From Chishuiella changwenlii (lineage in GTDB: Bacteria; Bacteroidota; Bacteroidia; Flavobacteriales; Weeksellaceae): a stretch of DNA of 64,000 bases. Position numbers and translations under genes: made by a program. This document shows, in pieces, positions 33,777 through 42,952 of the stretch; within the stretch, counting starts at the first letter, position 1, and each line of letters opens with the position of its first letter. Location: contig NZ_FRBH01000006.1 of the NCBI RefSeq assembly GCF_900142565.1, forward strand, positions 244,639 through 308,638, written 5' to 3'. The notes under the pieces were generated by a model. The model was given only the letters and a program-made list of their open reading frames with translations. It made no database searches and was not told the DNA's origin.

Positions 33777-36023
33777 ATGAAAAAATTAATTTATTCAATT
33801 GCTTTCTTAGGATTAGCTTTTAATGCTTATGCACAGAAAATAAAATTTGATAAAACAAAGTCTAAAACAGAATTTATTGATTATGTAATGAACCAAATGA
33901 CTATAGAAGATAAAGTTGGTCAAATGGTACAGTATACATACGATGGAGGAGACGTAACAGGATCAGCAATCGATAAAAATTACATAAAATATACGAAACA
34001 AGGAATGATGGGGTCGATTTTTAATGCAACGACAACAGACATTACTAAAAAATTACAAAAAATTGCCGTAGAAGAAACACGTTTAGGTATTCCATTAATT
34101 TTTGGTTACGATGTTATTCACGGTTACGAAACAATATTCCCTATTCCATTAGGAGAAGCATCTTCTTGGGATTTAAAAGCAATCGAAAGATCGGCACAAA
34201 TTGCTGCAGAAGAAACAGCTGCAGGAGGTGTTCATTGGACATTTGCACCTATGGTAGATATAGGTTTTGATCCTCGCTGGGGACGTGTTTCGGAAGGAGC
34301 AGGAGAAGATACATTCTTAGGAAGTAAAATAGCAATTGCTCGTGTTAATGGTTTTCAAGGTAAAAACTTACATGACTTAAATACTATTTTAGCGTGTACA
34401 AAACATTTTGCTGGTTATGCTTTAGCGCAAGCTGGACGTGATTATGGTTCGGTAGAAATCTCTGATCGTTTTTTAAGAGATTATGTTTTACCTCCATTTA
34501 AAGCAACTGTTGATGCAGGAGCAGCTTCTTTCATGACTTCTTTTAATGAAATTGGAGGAGTTCCATCTACAGCAAGTAAATATTTATACGATCAAATTCT
34601 TCGTAAAGAATGGAATTATGATGGTTTTGTTGTAACAGATTATACAGCTATTCAGGAATTAATTCCGCATGGGATTGCAAAAGATTTAGAAGAAGCAACT
34701 TTAAAATCTGTTGAAGCTGGTATCGAAATGGATATGATGAGTGGTGCTTTCTTAAATCATTTACCTAAATTGGTAAAAGAAGGAAAAGTAAAAGAAGATG
34801 TTATTGACACTGCTGTTCGTAGAATTTTAGCAGCTAAATATGATTTAGGTCTTTTTGAAGATCCTTACCGTTATTCTAATGCTAAGCGTGAGAAAGAAAC
34901 AGTAATGAAAAAAGAGTTTTTAAATGAAGCTAGAGATATTGCACGCAAGTCAATGGTTTTATTAAAAAATGATAAACAAATCTTACCATTAAAAGAATCT
35001 CAGAAAGTTGCAGTAATTGGACCATTAGTAAAAGATGAGAAAAATATCATCGGAAACTGGGCTGCTCGTGGAGATCGTTTTGGAAAAGCTTGGTCTGTTT
35101 GGGAAGGTTTAAATGATGTTTTAGGTAAAAATGCAAAAATAACTTACGCACAAGGAACAGATATTAACACAACAAAAACAGATGGTTTCCAAGAAGCAAT
35201 TAACATTGCAAAAAACTCTGATGTAATTGTTGCTGTAATGGGAGAGAATGAAGGTCAAACAGGTGAGGCAGCATCTCAAACAAATATAGATTTACCAGGA
35301 AATCAAAAAGAATTATTAAAAGAATTAAAAAAATTAGGTAAGCCAATTGTTTTAGTTTTAATGTCTGGTCGTCCAATGACAATTTCTTGGGAAAATGATA
35401 ATATGGATGCTATTTTATATGCATGGTATCCTGGTACAATGGGAGGTTTAGCAATTACAGATGTTTTATATGGAAAATACAATCCATCTGCAAAAACGCC
35501 AATGACATTCCCTCGTTCAGTTGGTCAAATTCCAATTCATTACAACCAAAAAAATACAGGACGTCCTTATTTAGGTGATGTAGATGCGGAACAAAAATAT
35601 AAATCTCGTTACACAGATTCTCCAAATACTCCATTATTCCCATTTGGTTACGGTTTAAGTTATACAACATTTGATTATAGTAATCTTAAGTTGAATAAAT
35701 CGACAATGAAAAATGGAAAAGACGAAATTAAAGTTACTGTTAATGTTAAAAACACAGGAAACTATGATGGAGAAGAAGTTGTACAATTATATGTTCGCGA
35801 TTTAGTAGGAAGTGTAACACGTCCTGTAAGAGAATTAAAAGGTTTTGAAAAAGTGATGATTAAGAAAGGTGAAACTAAAACAATCACATTCACTTTAACA
35901 CCTAATGATTTAAAGTTTTATGACATTAACATGAAACATGTTGCAGAAGCTGGTGATTTTGATGTATTTGTTGGTACAAATTCTAACGCACCATTAAAAG
36001 CAAGTTTCACTTTAGTTGATTAA
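33777..36023 (+). CDS. GH3 family beta-glucosidase
   Basis: The 748-residue exported enzyme has a signal peptide (ending AYAQK), the GH3 N-terminal barrel (FAPMVDIGFDPRWGRVSEGA, TKHFAGYALAQAGRDYG), the nucleophile Asp in GFVVTDYTAI, the C-terminal alpha/beta sandwich (VAVIGPLVKDEKNIIGNW; VMGENEGQTGEAAS) and a final fibronectin-III-like domain. It releases glucose from the non-reducing end of beta-glucans. Downstream of a GH144-like gene it most likely acts on sophoro-oligosaccharides. The 12-nt gap to the hydrolase before it supports co-transcription. Confidence 0.93.
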   Translation: MKKLIYSIAFLGLAFNAYAQKIKFDKTKSKTEFIDYVMNQMTIEDKVGQMVQYTYDGGDVTGSAIDKNYIKYTKQGMMGSIFNATTTDITKKLQKIAVEETRLGIPLIFGYDVIHGYETIFPIPLGEASSWDLKAIERSAQIAAEETAAGGVHWTFAPMVDIGFDPRWGRVSEGAGEDTFLGSKIAIARVNGFQGKNLHDLNTILACTKHFAGYALAQAGRDYGSVEISDRFLRDYVLPPFKATVDAGAASFMTSFNEIGGVPSTASKYLYDQILRKEWNYDGFVVTDYTAIQELIPHGIAKDLEEATLKSVEAGIEMDMMSGAFLNHLPKLVKEGKVKEDVIDTAVRRILAAKYDLGLFEDPYRYSNAKREKETVMKKEFLNEARDIARKSMVLLKNDKQILPLKESQKVAVIGPLVKDEKNIIGNWAARGDRFGKAWSVWEGLNDVLGKNAKITYAQGTDINTTKTDGFQEAINIAKNSDVIVAVMGENEGQTGEAASQTNIDLPGNQKELLKELKKLGKPIVLVLMSGRPMTISWENDNMDAILYAWYPGTMGGLAITDVLYGKYNPSAKTPMTFPRSVGQIPIHYNQKNTGRPYLGDVDAEQKYKSRYTDSPNTPLFPFGYGLSYTTFDYSNLKLNKSTMKNGKDEIKVTVNVKNTGNYDGEEVVQLYVRDLVGSVTRPVRELKGFEKVMIKKGETKTITFTLTPNDLKFYDINMKHVAEAGDFDVFVGTNSNAPLKASFTLVD

Positions 36024-36061
36024 ATTCCTCATATATAGAAATTTAATTTTTTATTTCTCAA

Positions 36062-36096
36062 CCAAGTAAGCATTAAGTTGCTTACTTGGATTTATT
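36062..36096 (+). terminator. Intra-operon hairpin between GH3 and the EEP gene
   Basis: A perfect 10-bp stem CCAAGTAAGC/GCTTACTTGG with an 8-nt loop is followed by ATTTATTTTTA. It is a moderate terminator or an mRNA-stabilising hairpin that divides the PUL transcript into two halves. A TTG inside the stem at 36086 can be read as an upstream start but is unlikely. Confidence 0.65.
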
Positions 36097-36112
36097 TTTA
36101 AAAGAAAAAACA

Positions 36113-36952
36113 ATGAAAAAATACCTTAGTTTAAGTTTGTTTTTAATGACAATAATGCTTGTTTTTGCTCAACAAAATTTGGCAGTAATGTCTTACAACA
36201 TTCGTTTAGGTTCTGTAGACGATGGTGCAAACCATTGGAATATCAGAAAACAGAAATTAGTCGATTTAATAAAATATTATGATGCTGATTTTATAGGTGT
36301 TCAAGAAGCTCAAGTTCCACAATTAGAGTTTATCAAACAAAATAATCCTCAATTAGATTTTATTGGTTTACCACGTTCTGAAGATAATAATGCCGAATAT
36401 TCAGCTATTTTTTATAAAAAGGATCAATATAAAATTTTAGAACAAAAAACATCTTGGTTATCAGAAACACCAGAAAAAGTTTCGAAAGGATGGGATGCAG
36501 CTTACAATAGAATTATTACGTACGGTTTATTTCAAGACAAGAAAACAAAGAAAACATTTTGGGTAATTAATACTCATTTTGATCATGTTGGTAAAATAGC
36601 TCGTCAAAAATCGTTAGAATTAATAGATCAATTGATTCAGGATTTAACGAAAAAGAAAAATGTTCCAACTTTTTTTATGGGAGATTTTAATATGAATCAT
36701 GATGATGCTTCTGTAAAATATATTCAAAATAAATATTTAGATACTCGTTTAAATGCAGAATTAGTTTACGGGCCAAATTTTACATGGGAAGATTTTAAAT
36801 TTAATGTAAAAGGAACAGAAATTTTAGATTATATCTTTTACAAGAAAAACGATAAAGTAACTTGTAAAAGTTTTAATACGATTGATGATTTTTACGACTT
36901 TAAATACCCATCTGATCACTTACCAATTTTAGCAAAATTTTTAATTCAATAA
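36113..36952 (+). CDS. Exported endonuclease/exonuclease/phosphatase-superfamily phosphodiesterase
   Basis: I chose ATG 36113 because it yields a signal peptide (MKKYLSLSLFLMTIMLVFAQ). The 279-residue EEP fold shows the metal/catalytic motifs in order: MSYNIRLG (Asn), GVQEAQ (Glu), NTHFDHVG (His), GDFNMNHDD (Asp, Asn), TEILDYIFYKK (Asp) and YPSDHLPILA (final Asp-His). Such enzymes cleave phosphodiesters of nucleic acids, lipids or sugar phosphates. Inside a glycan locus it may remove phospho-substituents such as phosphoglycerol from the glucan (inference). The next gene starts one base after its stop. Confidence 0.88.
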   Translation: MKKYLSLSLFLMTIMLVFAQQNLAVMSYNIRLGSVDDGANHWNIRKQKLVDLIKYYDADFIGVQEAQVPQLEFIKQNNPQLDFIGLPRSEDNNAEYSAIFYKKDQYKILEQKTSWLSETPEKVSKGWDAAYNRIITYGLFQDKKTKKTFWVINTHFDHVGKIARQKSLELIDQLIQDLTKKKNVPTFFMGDFNMNHDDASVKYIQNKYLDTRLNAELVYGPNFTWEDFKFNVKGTEILDYIFYKKNDKVTCKSFNTIDDFYDFKYPSDHLPILAKFLIQ

Positions 36953-36953
36953 A

Positions 36954-38708
36954 ATGAAAAAAAAGTTTCTTTTTTTAGCAGTTTTTGGAATGTTTTCTCA
37001 TGTATTTGGGCAAAACAAAACGTATGCTAATCCGATGAATTTAGATTATGGTTATACACCAATTCCAGCATTTGCTACAAACGGGAAACATCGTGCTACA
37101 GCAGATCCGGTAATTGTAAATCATAAAGGTACTTACTATTTATTCTCAACCAATCAATGGGGATATTGGTGGAGTGACGATTTATCTGATTGGCATTTTG
37201 TAGAACGTAAATTTTTGCGAGATAAAAATAAAGTTTACGACGAATTGTGTGCGCCAGCTGTTCGCTCTATCGGAGACGATTTAGTTGTTATTGGTTCAAC
37301 ACATACAAAAGAGTTTACTTTATGGAAAAGCTCTGATCCTAAAAATAATAAATGGGAATCCTTAGTAGATGATTTTCAAGTTGGCGCTTGGGATCCTGAT
37401 ATTTTTTATGACGAAGACCAAGATAGAGTTTACATCTATTGGGGATCGAGTAATGTTTATCCATTATACGGACAAGAATTAGACAGAAAGACTTTTCAAC
37501 CGATTGGAGAAAAAGTAGAATTAATTACTTTAAACGATCAAGAGCATGGTTGGGAAAGATTTGGAGAATACAATGATAATACATTCTTGCAACCTTTTAT
37601 GGAAGGTGCATGGATGACGAAACATAATGGGAAATACTATTTACAGTATGGAGCACCCGGAACAGAATTTTCTGGATATGGAGATGGTGTTTATGTAAGT
37701 GATAAACCTCTAGGAGGTTTTCAATATCAATCGCATAATCCATTTTCATATAAACCGGGTGGTTTTATACGTGGAGCTGGACATGGAGCCACTTTTCAGG
37801 ATAATTATAAAAACTGGTGGCATATAACGACAGGAATTATTTCTCTTAAAAATAACTTTGAACGTAGAAATGTTTTATTTCCTTCTGGATTCGATCAAGA
37901 TGGAATTTTATATTCTAATACAGCTTACGGAGATTATCCCACATTTTTACCAAAAAAATCAGTTAATCACACCCAAAATAATACACCAGGCTGGATGTTA
38001 TTAAATTTTAATAAACCAGTACAAGTTTCTTCTACATTGGGTGGATATAAAGCAAACTATTTAGTAGATGAAGATATAAAGACTTATTGGTCTGCAAAAA
38101 CAGGAAATAAAGGGGAAAATATTATTTCAGATTTAGAAGATCAATTAACTATTCATGCTATTCAGATTAACTATGCCGATCAAGATGCAGAGTTCTTAGG
38201 AAAAACGATTGGTAAAAGTCATCAATATATCTTATATGGTTCTAACGACCTAAAGAAATGGTCGGTAATTACAGATAAATCAAAAAATACAAAAGATGTT
38301 CCACATGATTATATAGAGCTAGATAAGCCTGTAAAATATCGTTATGTGAAATTAGAAAACATTAAAATGCCTACAGGTAAATTTGCTATTTCTGGTTTAA
38401 GAATTTTTGGAAAAGGAAATGGAGAAGTTCCTAAAAATGTCGAAAATTTTATCGTACTTCGTACAGAGCCTAAAAAGAAAGGAGAGAGAAGAAGTGCTTG
38501 GTTAAAATGGAAACAAAATCCTGATGCTGATGGATATGTAATCTATTTTGGTAAAAAATCTGATAAATTATATGGTAGTATTATGGTATATAATAATACA
38601 GAATACTACTTTACTGGTATGGATTTTTCCGATGAATATTTTTTCCAAATAGAAGCCTTTAATGAAAATGGTATCAGTAAAAAATCATCAATAATAAATG
38701 TAAAATAA
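36954..38708 (+). CDS. GH43-like beta-propeller hydrolase with discoidin and Fn3 domains
   Basis: The 584-residue exported protein has a signal peptide and a five-bladed propeller (about residues 45-340). Acidic residues at GH43 positions are visible: ATADPVIVNHKGTYYLF (Asp), GAWDPDIFYDED (Asp) and FMEGAWMTKHNGKYYL (Glu). A F5/8-type C (discoidin/CBM32-like) domain spans about 350-480 (STLGGYKANYLVDEDIKTYW), with a C-terminal fibronectin-III-like domain. GH43-type enzymes usually cut arabinosides, xylosides or galactosides, so its role in a beta-glucan locus is unclear; it may trim branches. It overlaps the following esterase gene by one base (TAATG). Confidence 0.82.
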   Translation: MKKKFLFLAVFGMFSHVFGQNKTYANPMNLDYGYTPIPAFATNGKHRATADPVIVNHKGTYYLFSTNQWGYWWSDDLSDWHFVERKFLRDKNKVYDELCAPAVRSIGDDLVVIGSTHTKEFTLWKSSDPKNNKWESLVDDFQVGAWDPDIFYDEDQDRVYIYWGSSNVYPLYGQELDRKTFQPIGEKVELITLNDQEHGWERFGEYNDNTFLQPFMEGAWMTKHNGKYYLQYGAPGTEFSGYGDGVYVSDKPLGGFQYQSHNPFSYKPGGFIRGAGHGATFQDNYKNWWHITTGIISLKNNFERRNVLFPSGFDQDGILYSNTAYGDYPTFLPKKSVNHTQNNTPGWMLLNFNKPVQVSSTLGGYKANYLVDEDIKTYWSAKTGNKGENIISDLEDQLTIHAIQINYADQDAEFLGKTIGKSHQYILYGSNDLKKWSVITDKSKNTKDVPHDYIELDKPVKYRYVKLENIKMPTGKFAISGLRIFGKGNGEVPKNVENFIVLRTEPKKKGERRSAWLKWKQNPDADGYVIYFGKKSDKLYGSIMVYNNTEYYFTGMDFSDEYFFQIEAFNENGISKKSSIINVK

Positions 38709-39562
38709 TGAAATATATAACGTTAATACTTTTAGTTTTTGGTAGTTTTTCTTTTGGTCAGAAAACAGTTGTTTATGACAAAGAGAATAATTTAGCTTTT
38801 GATATTTATTATCCAAAAAATTATAGAAAAGATAAAATGTACAATGTATTTGCATGGGTACATGGAGGAGGTTTTTCTGGAGGAACTAGAGCAGATAAAG
38901 AAGAAGTAGCTCGTATGAAAGATGCACAAAATAGAGATTTTATCGCAATATCTATTTCATACAGATTATTAGCTAATACACCAGAAGGATTTGGTTGTGA
39001 GTTACCTAAAGATCAGAAATTAAATATTTTTAAAGAAGCTTCTTTTGATGTTTTGAAAGCATTAAGCTATATTCAAAATAATCAACCAGAATTAAGCATG
39101 ACAATGAATAAATTTATTTTAGGAGGAAGTAGTGCAGGAGCAGAAGCTATATTAAATGCTTATTATTTGAGAAATTTATGGTTTGGGAATAAGTTTGATA
39201 ATGTTATAGTACATGGTTTAGTAAGTTATGCAGGAGCAATTGTAGATAATCGTTTCGTAACTAAATCTAATATTATACCTACAGTTTATGTGCATGGATT
39301 AAGTGACGATGTTGTACCAGCTTATGATGCTCCACACAGAAGTTGTTTAGATAATCAACCAGGATTTTTTCCTTTAAATGGATCATATTCTTTAGATGCA
39401 TTAAGTAGAAAGTATCAACAAGCTTCTTTGTCAATATTCTCTACATCTGGAAAACACGAATGGTCTGGGTTAAAACAAGAACATCTTAATCAAGTTTTTG
39501 ATTTTATTAATCAATCAGTTATTAATTCAACAAAGAATAACATTCAAATTAATGTTAAATAG
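38708..39562 (+). CDS. Exported alpha/beta-hydrolase esterase
   Basis: The 284-residue protein has a signal peptide (ending FSFGQK) and a carboxylesterase-type alpha/beta-hydrolase fold. Motifs are the oxyanion loop VHGGGFSGGT, nucleophile elbow LGGSSAGAEA, an acid in VHGLSDDVVPAYDA and the terminal His in GKHEWSG. It should hydrolyse ester substituents (acetyl, succinyl or similar) from the imported glycan. It is coupled by a one-base overlap to the GH43-like gene and ends 111 nt before the sugar transporter. Confidence 0.85.
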   Translation: MKYITLILLVFGSFSFGQKTVVYDKENNLAFDIYYPKNYRKDKMYNVFAWVHGGGFSGGTRADKEEVARMKDAQNRDFIAISISYRLLANTPEGFGCELPKDQKLNIFKEASFDVLKALSYIQNNQPELSMTMNKFILGGSSAGAEAILNAYYLRNLWFGNKFDNVIVHGLVSYAGAIVDNRFVTKSNIIPTVYVHGLSDDVVPAYDAPHRSCLDNQPGFFPLNGSYSLDALSRKYQQASLSIFSTSGKHEWSGLKQEHLNQVFDFINQSVINSTKNNIQINVK

Positions 39563-39598
39563 GGATTAATTTAAATTCTATTTTGAATAAAAAAGTAT

Positions 39599-39631
39599 TT
39601 GCAAAATACACTTTAAATCGCCTATATTTAG
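39599..39631 (+). promoter_or_regulatory. Promoter of the sugar MFS transporter
   Basis: TTG (39599-39601) and TATATTTAG (39623-39631) are separated by 21 nt, one base off the TAnnTTTG consensus. This gives the transporter its own promoter besides read-through from the PUL. Confidence 0.6.
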
Positions 39632-39673
39632 CGAAAAAATAAGTAATTACTACAATAAACACAATTACAAAAA

Positions 39674-41116
39674 ATGAGTCAAACACAAAAAACAAATTGG
39701 GGACAGTTCATTCCATTAGTTACAGTTTTCTTCTTCTGGGGATTTGTTGCAGCAAGTAATGATATTTTAATTCCTGTTTTCAAAAAAGCTTTCGATTTAT
39801 CGCAAGGAGAAAGTCAATTAGTATCTTTAGCTTTTTACATCGCTTATACAGTAGGATCAATTATTTATATGATTGTTTCTGTTATTATGGGTAAAGATTT
39901 AGTGAATAAATTAGGTTACAAGAATAGTTTATCATTAGGTTTATTAGTTTCTGCTTTAGGAACATTATTATTTATTCCAGCAGTAAACTTGGAATCATTT
40001 CCTTTAATGTTATCTGGGTTATTTACAGTTGGTTTAGGATTTTCTTTACAACAAACAGTAGCAAATCCTTTGGCAATTGCTTTAGGAGATCCAAAAACAG
40101 GATCACAACGTTTAACATTAGCTGGAGGAATTAATAATTTTGGAACAACTATAGGTCCTTTAATTGTTGCTTATGCAATTTTTGGGAACGCAGAAAATGC
40201 AAGTTCTACATTAAGTATAGAGAGTGTTAAAATTCCATATTTATGTTTAGGATTAGCATTTTTACTTGTAGCAATTTTTCTTAAATTTTCTGCTTTACCA
40301 AGTCATCCAAAACAAGAAGAGGATACAATTGATGATTCAGTTGTTATAAAAGATAGATCTTCAGCTTTAAAATACCCACAATTAATCTTAGGAATGATTG
40401 CTATTTTCCTTTACGTTGGTGTTGAGGTTTCAACCGCTAGTAATTTACCAGATTATATGGAAAAAGAATTAGGGTTTTCAATTTCTCAAGTTGCACCGTA
40501 TGTATCTCTTTACTGGGCAAGTATGATGATTGGTCGTTGGGGTGGAGCTGCAGAAGCTTTTGGTTTAGATAAAACAAAAACATTAATTCTTAAGTTTGTT
40601 GCGCCTTTCTTAGCATTTGGTGTTTTCTTATTTGTAAACCATCTTGCAGGTCACGATTTAAAACCTTTCTATTTCTATGCTGTTTTTATTTTATTACTAA
40701 TTATAGCAGATATTTCTACAAAAGGAAATCCGGCACGAATGGTACTAACTTTTTCTATCTTAGGAATAATAGCTTTATTAATTGGTATGAATACAAGTGG
40801 AATAGTAAGTGTATATGCAATTACTAGTGTAGGATTATTCTGTAGTACTTTATGGCCAGGTATATTTGCTTTAGCTATAAAAGGATTAGGTAAAAATACA
40901 TCTCAAGGAAGTAGTTTCTTAATCATGATGATTATGGGAGGTGGTGTCATGAGCTTTTTACAAGGATTATTAGCCGATGCAACTTCTATTCATTTAAGCT
41001 ACATTGTTGGTGTTTTTTGTTTTTCATATTTAGCATTTTATGCTATTATATCACCAATTATTCTTAAAAATCAAGGAATAGATTTAAGTGAAGTAAAATC
41101 TGAAGGAGGACATTAA
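39674..41116 (+). CDS. FucP-like sugar:proton symporter (MFS)
   Basis: The 480-residue inner-membrane transporter has about 12 hydrophobic helices. The N-terminal FIPLVTVFFFWGFVAASNDI segment and LQQTVANPLAIALG motif are typical of the FucP/glucose-galactose permease subgroup, as is RLTLAGGINNFGTTIGPLI. It would carry the monosaccharide (probably glucose) or disaccharide released by the upstream periplasmic hydrolases. It is the last gene of the PUL and is followed by a strong terminator. Confidence 0.92.
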   Translation: MSQTQKTNWGQFIPLVTVFFFWGFVAASNDILIPVFKKAFDLSQGESQLVSLAFYIAYTVGSIIYMIVSVIMGKDLVNKLGYKNSLSLGLLVSALGTLLFIPAVNLESFPLMLSGLFTVGLGFSLQQTVANPLAIALGDPKTGSQRLTLAGGINNFGTTIGPLIVAYAIFGNAENASSTLSIESVKIPYLCLGLAFLLVAIFLKFSALPSHPKQEEDTIDDSVVIKDRSSALKYPQLILGMIAIFLYVGVEVSTASNLPDYMEKELGFSISQVAPYVSLYWASMMIGRWGGAAEAFGLDKTKTLILKFVAPFLAFGVFLFVNHLAGHDLKPFYFYAVFILLLIIADISTKGNPARMVLTFSILGIIALLIGMNTSGIVSVYAITSVGLFCSTLWPGIFALAIKGLGKNTSQGSSFLIMMIMGGGVMSFLQGLLADATSIHLSYIVGVFCFSYLAFYAIISPIILKNQGIDLSEVKSEGGH

Positions 41117-41140
41117 GACTTTCTAAATAAAGAATAATAA

Positions 41141-41176
41141 AAAAGCTGTTTTACAAAATGTAAAACAGCTTTTTTT
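41141..41176 (+). terminator. Terminator at the end of the PUL
   Basis: A 15-bp stem AAAAGCTGTTTTACA/TGTAAAACAGCTTTT is followed by a T run, 25 nt after the transporter stop. Confidence 0.92.
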
Positions 41177-41276
41177 GTATGGATAAATCTCGTTATAGAA
41201 TAAGATATGAGGTGTTAGATTTGAGTAATTAGAAATCTAAATTTCACATCTCGAAATACAAATAACGATTCATTAA

Positions 41277-42833
41277 TTATTTTAAATAATTTTCAGAATT
41301 TCTTTGAGGGCTTTTTACTTCTGGCCATTCAACAGTTTTTCCTTCTTTATCTGTTGGTAAAGCACGTTTTTCACGGTTTACTAAGTCTTTTTCTTGATCC
41401 GCCATCATAGTTAATGTAGCTGTTAAGATGGCATTGTTTTGTATTTCTTCAAAAACAATTTTGTCGTAAGTATCTTTGTTTGTGTGCCATGTATAGTTAA
41501 AATATCCCCAATGTAAAGAACTTAAACCAAATGCAGGAACTCCAGCAGCAATAAATGATGCGTGATCAGAACCACCACCACTTGGCATTCCAGGGAAATC
41601 TGTTTTTATTTCGCTACGAACAGAATTTGGTGTAGCAGCTAACCAACGTGTCATGTATTCGTAAGATTTCTCGAAACCACTTCCGTTAATATTTACAACA
41701 CGACCAGTTCCATTATCTTGATTGAAAACTGCTTGTGTATTTTTGATAATTTCTGGGTGATCTTCCACAAAAGCACGAGAACCGTTTAAACCTTGTTCCT
41801 CACTTCCCCATAAACAAATAAGGATTGTTCTTTTATTATTTGGATATAATTTTTTGATAGTACGAATTGTTTCTAACATTGTAATTGTACCCGTTCCGTT
41901 ATCTGTTGCACCTTGTGCTCCGTCCCACGAATCAAAATGAGCAGAAAGAATAATATATTCGTTAGGTTTTTCTTTTCCTTTTATTTCACCAACAATATTA
42001 AAAGTTTTTGCAGTTCCGTTGTGCTTAGATTCTGCATTTACAGTTAATTTAGGAGTTGTTCCACTTTCTGCTAAACGGTATAATAAACCATAATCTTCAT
42101 TAGAAATATCTAACATTGGAATTTTTTTAGTTTTAGCACCAAAAATTCTGTTAGCACCCATAATTCCAGTCCAATTAGAAATAGCAACTGCAGCAGCACC
42201 ATTTTGTTCTAAAACTTCTGGTAATGTATTGTTTGTATACCCCGTTAATTTTATTGAGTTCGCCCAAGCCTCAGCTTCGGCTTTTCTAGTCTCTGTTACT
42301 TTTTTGTATAATTCTTCTCTACCAAATTCTTTGTATTGATAATCTGAACGTCCATAACGTTGGTTTTGTGTTATTAATACAATTTTTCCTTTTACTTTTG
42401 GTAACCAAGCATCAAATTCTGCTTTTGTTTTAAATAAAGGCATTGCAACAACATCTGCAGTGAAGGCTTTTTTTGTTGCTGGCGACCATGCTAGTTGAGT
42501 AGCTTCTATAGATTTTAATCTTGGGTAAGTCATATCAACATGCGTTAAACCTCTTTCCCAAGCTTTCCAAGTTCCATATTCTTCTTTACGAGCATCAATA
42601 CCCCAAGATTTTAATGTTTTAATAGCCCAATCTCCTGCCTGATCCATTTGTGGAGTTCCAACTAAACGTGGTCCAATACCATCAAGTAACTCAACAGACA
42701 TTTTCTCTAATTGAGAATTAGTTTCTATTTCGTTAACAAAATTCTGAACTGTCGGATTTAATTTTTCTTGTGCATGAATAGCAATTGAAGATAATAATAA
42801 AGTAGAGTAGGTAAGTGTGTTAATTAATTTCAT
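41277..42833 (-). CDS. M28-family aminopeptidase/carboxypeptidase Q-like
   Basis: The 518-residue exported metallopeptidase has a signal peptide (ending AIHAQ), a protease-associated insert (about residues 130-260) and a di-zinc M28 core. Zinc ligands and catalytic acids appear in ILSAHFDSWDGAQGATDNGTG (His, Asp, Asp), LWGSEEQGLNGS (catalytic Glu and Glu ligand), FNQDNGTG (Asp) and the late SLHWGYFNYTWHTNKDTYDK (His). It trims peptides in the periplasm, complementing the S46 peptidase. It is monocistronic. Confidence 0.92.
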   Translation of the reverse strand: MKLINTLTYSTLLLSSIAIHAQEKLNPTVQNFVNEIETNSQLEKMSVELLDGIGPRLVGTPQMDQAGDWAIKTLKSWGIDARKEEYGTWKAWERGLTHVDMTYPRLKSIEATQLAWSPATKKAFTADVVAMPLFKTKAEFDAWLPKVKGKIVLITQNQRYGRSDYQYKEFGREELYKKVTETRKAEAEAWANSIKLTGYTNNTLPEVLEQNGAAAVAISNWTGIMGANRIFGAKTKKIPMLDISNEDYGLLYRLAESGTTPKLTVNAESKHNGTAKTFNIVGEIKGKEKPNEYIILSAHFDSWDGAQGATDNGTGTITMLETIRTIKKLYPNNKRTILICLWGSEEQGLNGSRAFVEDHPEIIKNTQAVFNQDNGTGRVVNINGSGFEKSYEYMTRWLAATPNSVRSEIKTDFPGMPSGGGSDHASFIAAGVPAFGLSSLHWGYFNYTWHTNKDTYDKIVFEEIQNNAILTATLTMMADQEKDLVNREKRALPTDKEGKTVEWPEVKSPQRNSENYLK

Positions 42834-42882
42834 GAAACTTAAATTTTACAAATTGTCCCTAAATTAGCACAATTTGATAAAT

Positions 42883-42909
42883 AAAAAAAGACATCTTTAA
42901 GATGTCTTG
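42883..42909 (-). terminator. Terminator of the AlbA_2-like gene
   Basis: Stem AAGACATCTT/AAGATGTCTT, followed on the minus strand by a run of T, 44 nt after the stop codon. Confidence 0.88.
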
Positions 42910-42952
42910 ATATTAAATATGATTTTAAAATAAAAAATAGAAGTTTTATTAA

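Noticed and set aside
36086..36112. Upstream TTG start for the EEP gene
   Set aside because: The TTG lies inside the hairpin stem and adds nine charged residues ahead of a complete signal peptide that begins at ATG 36113.
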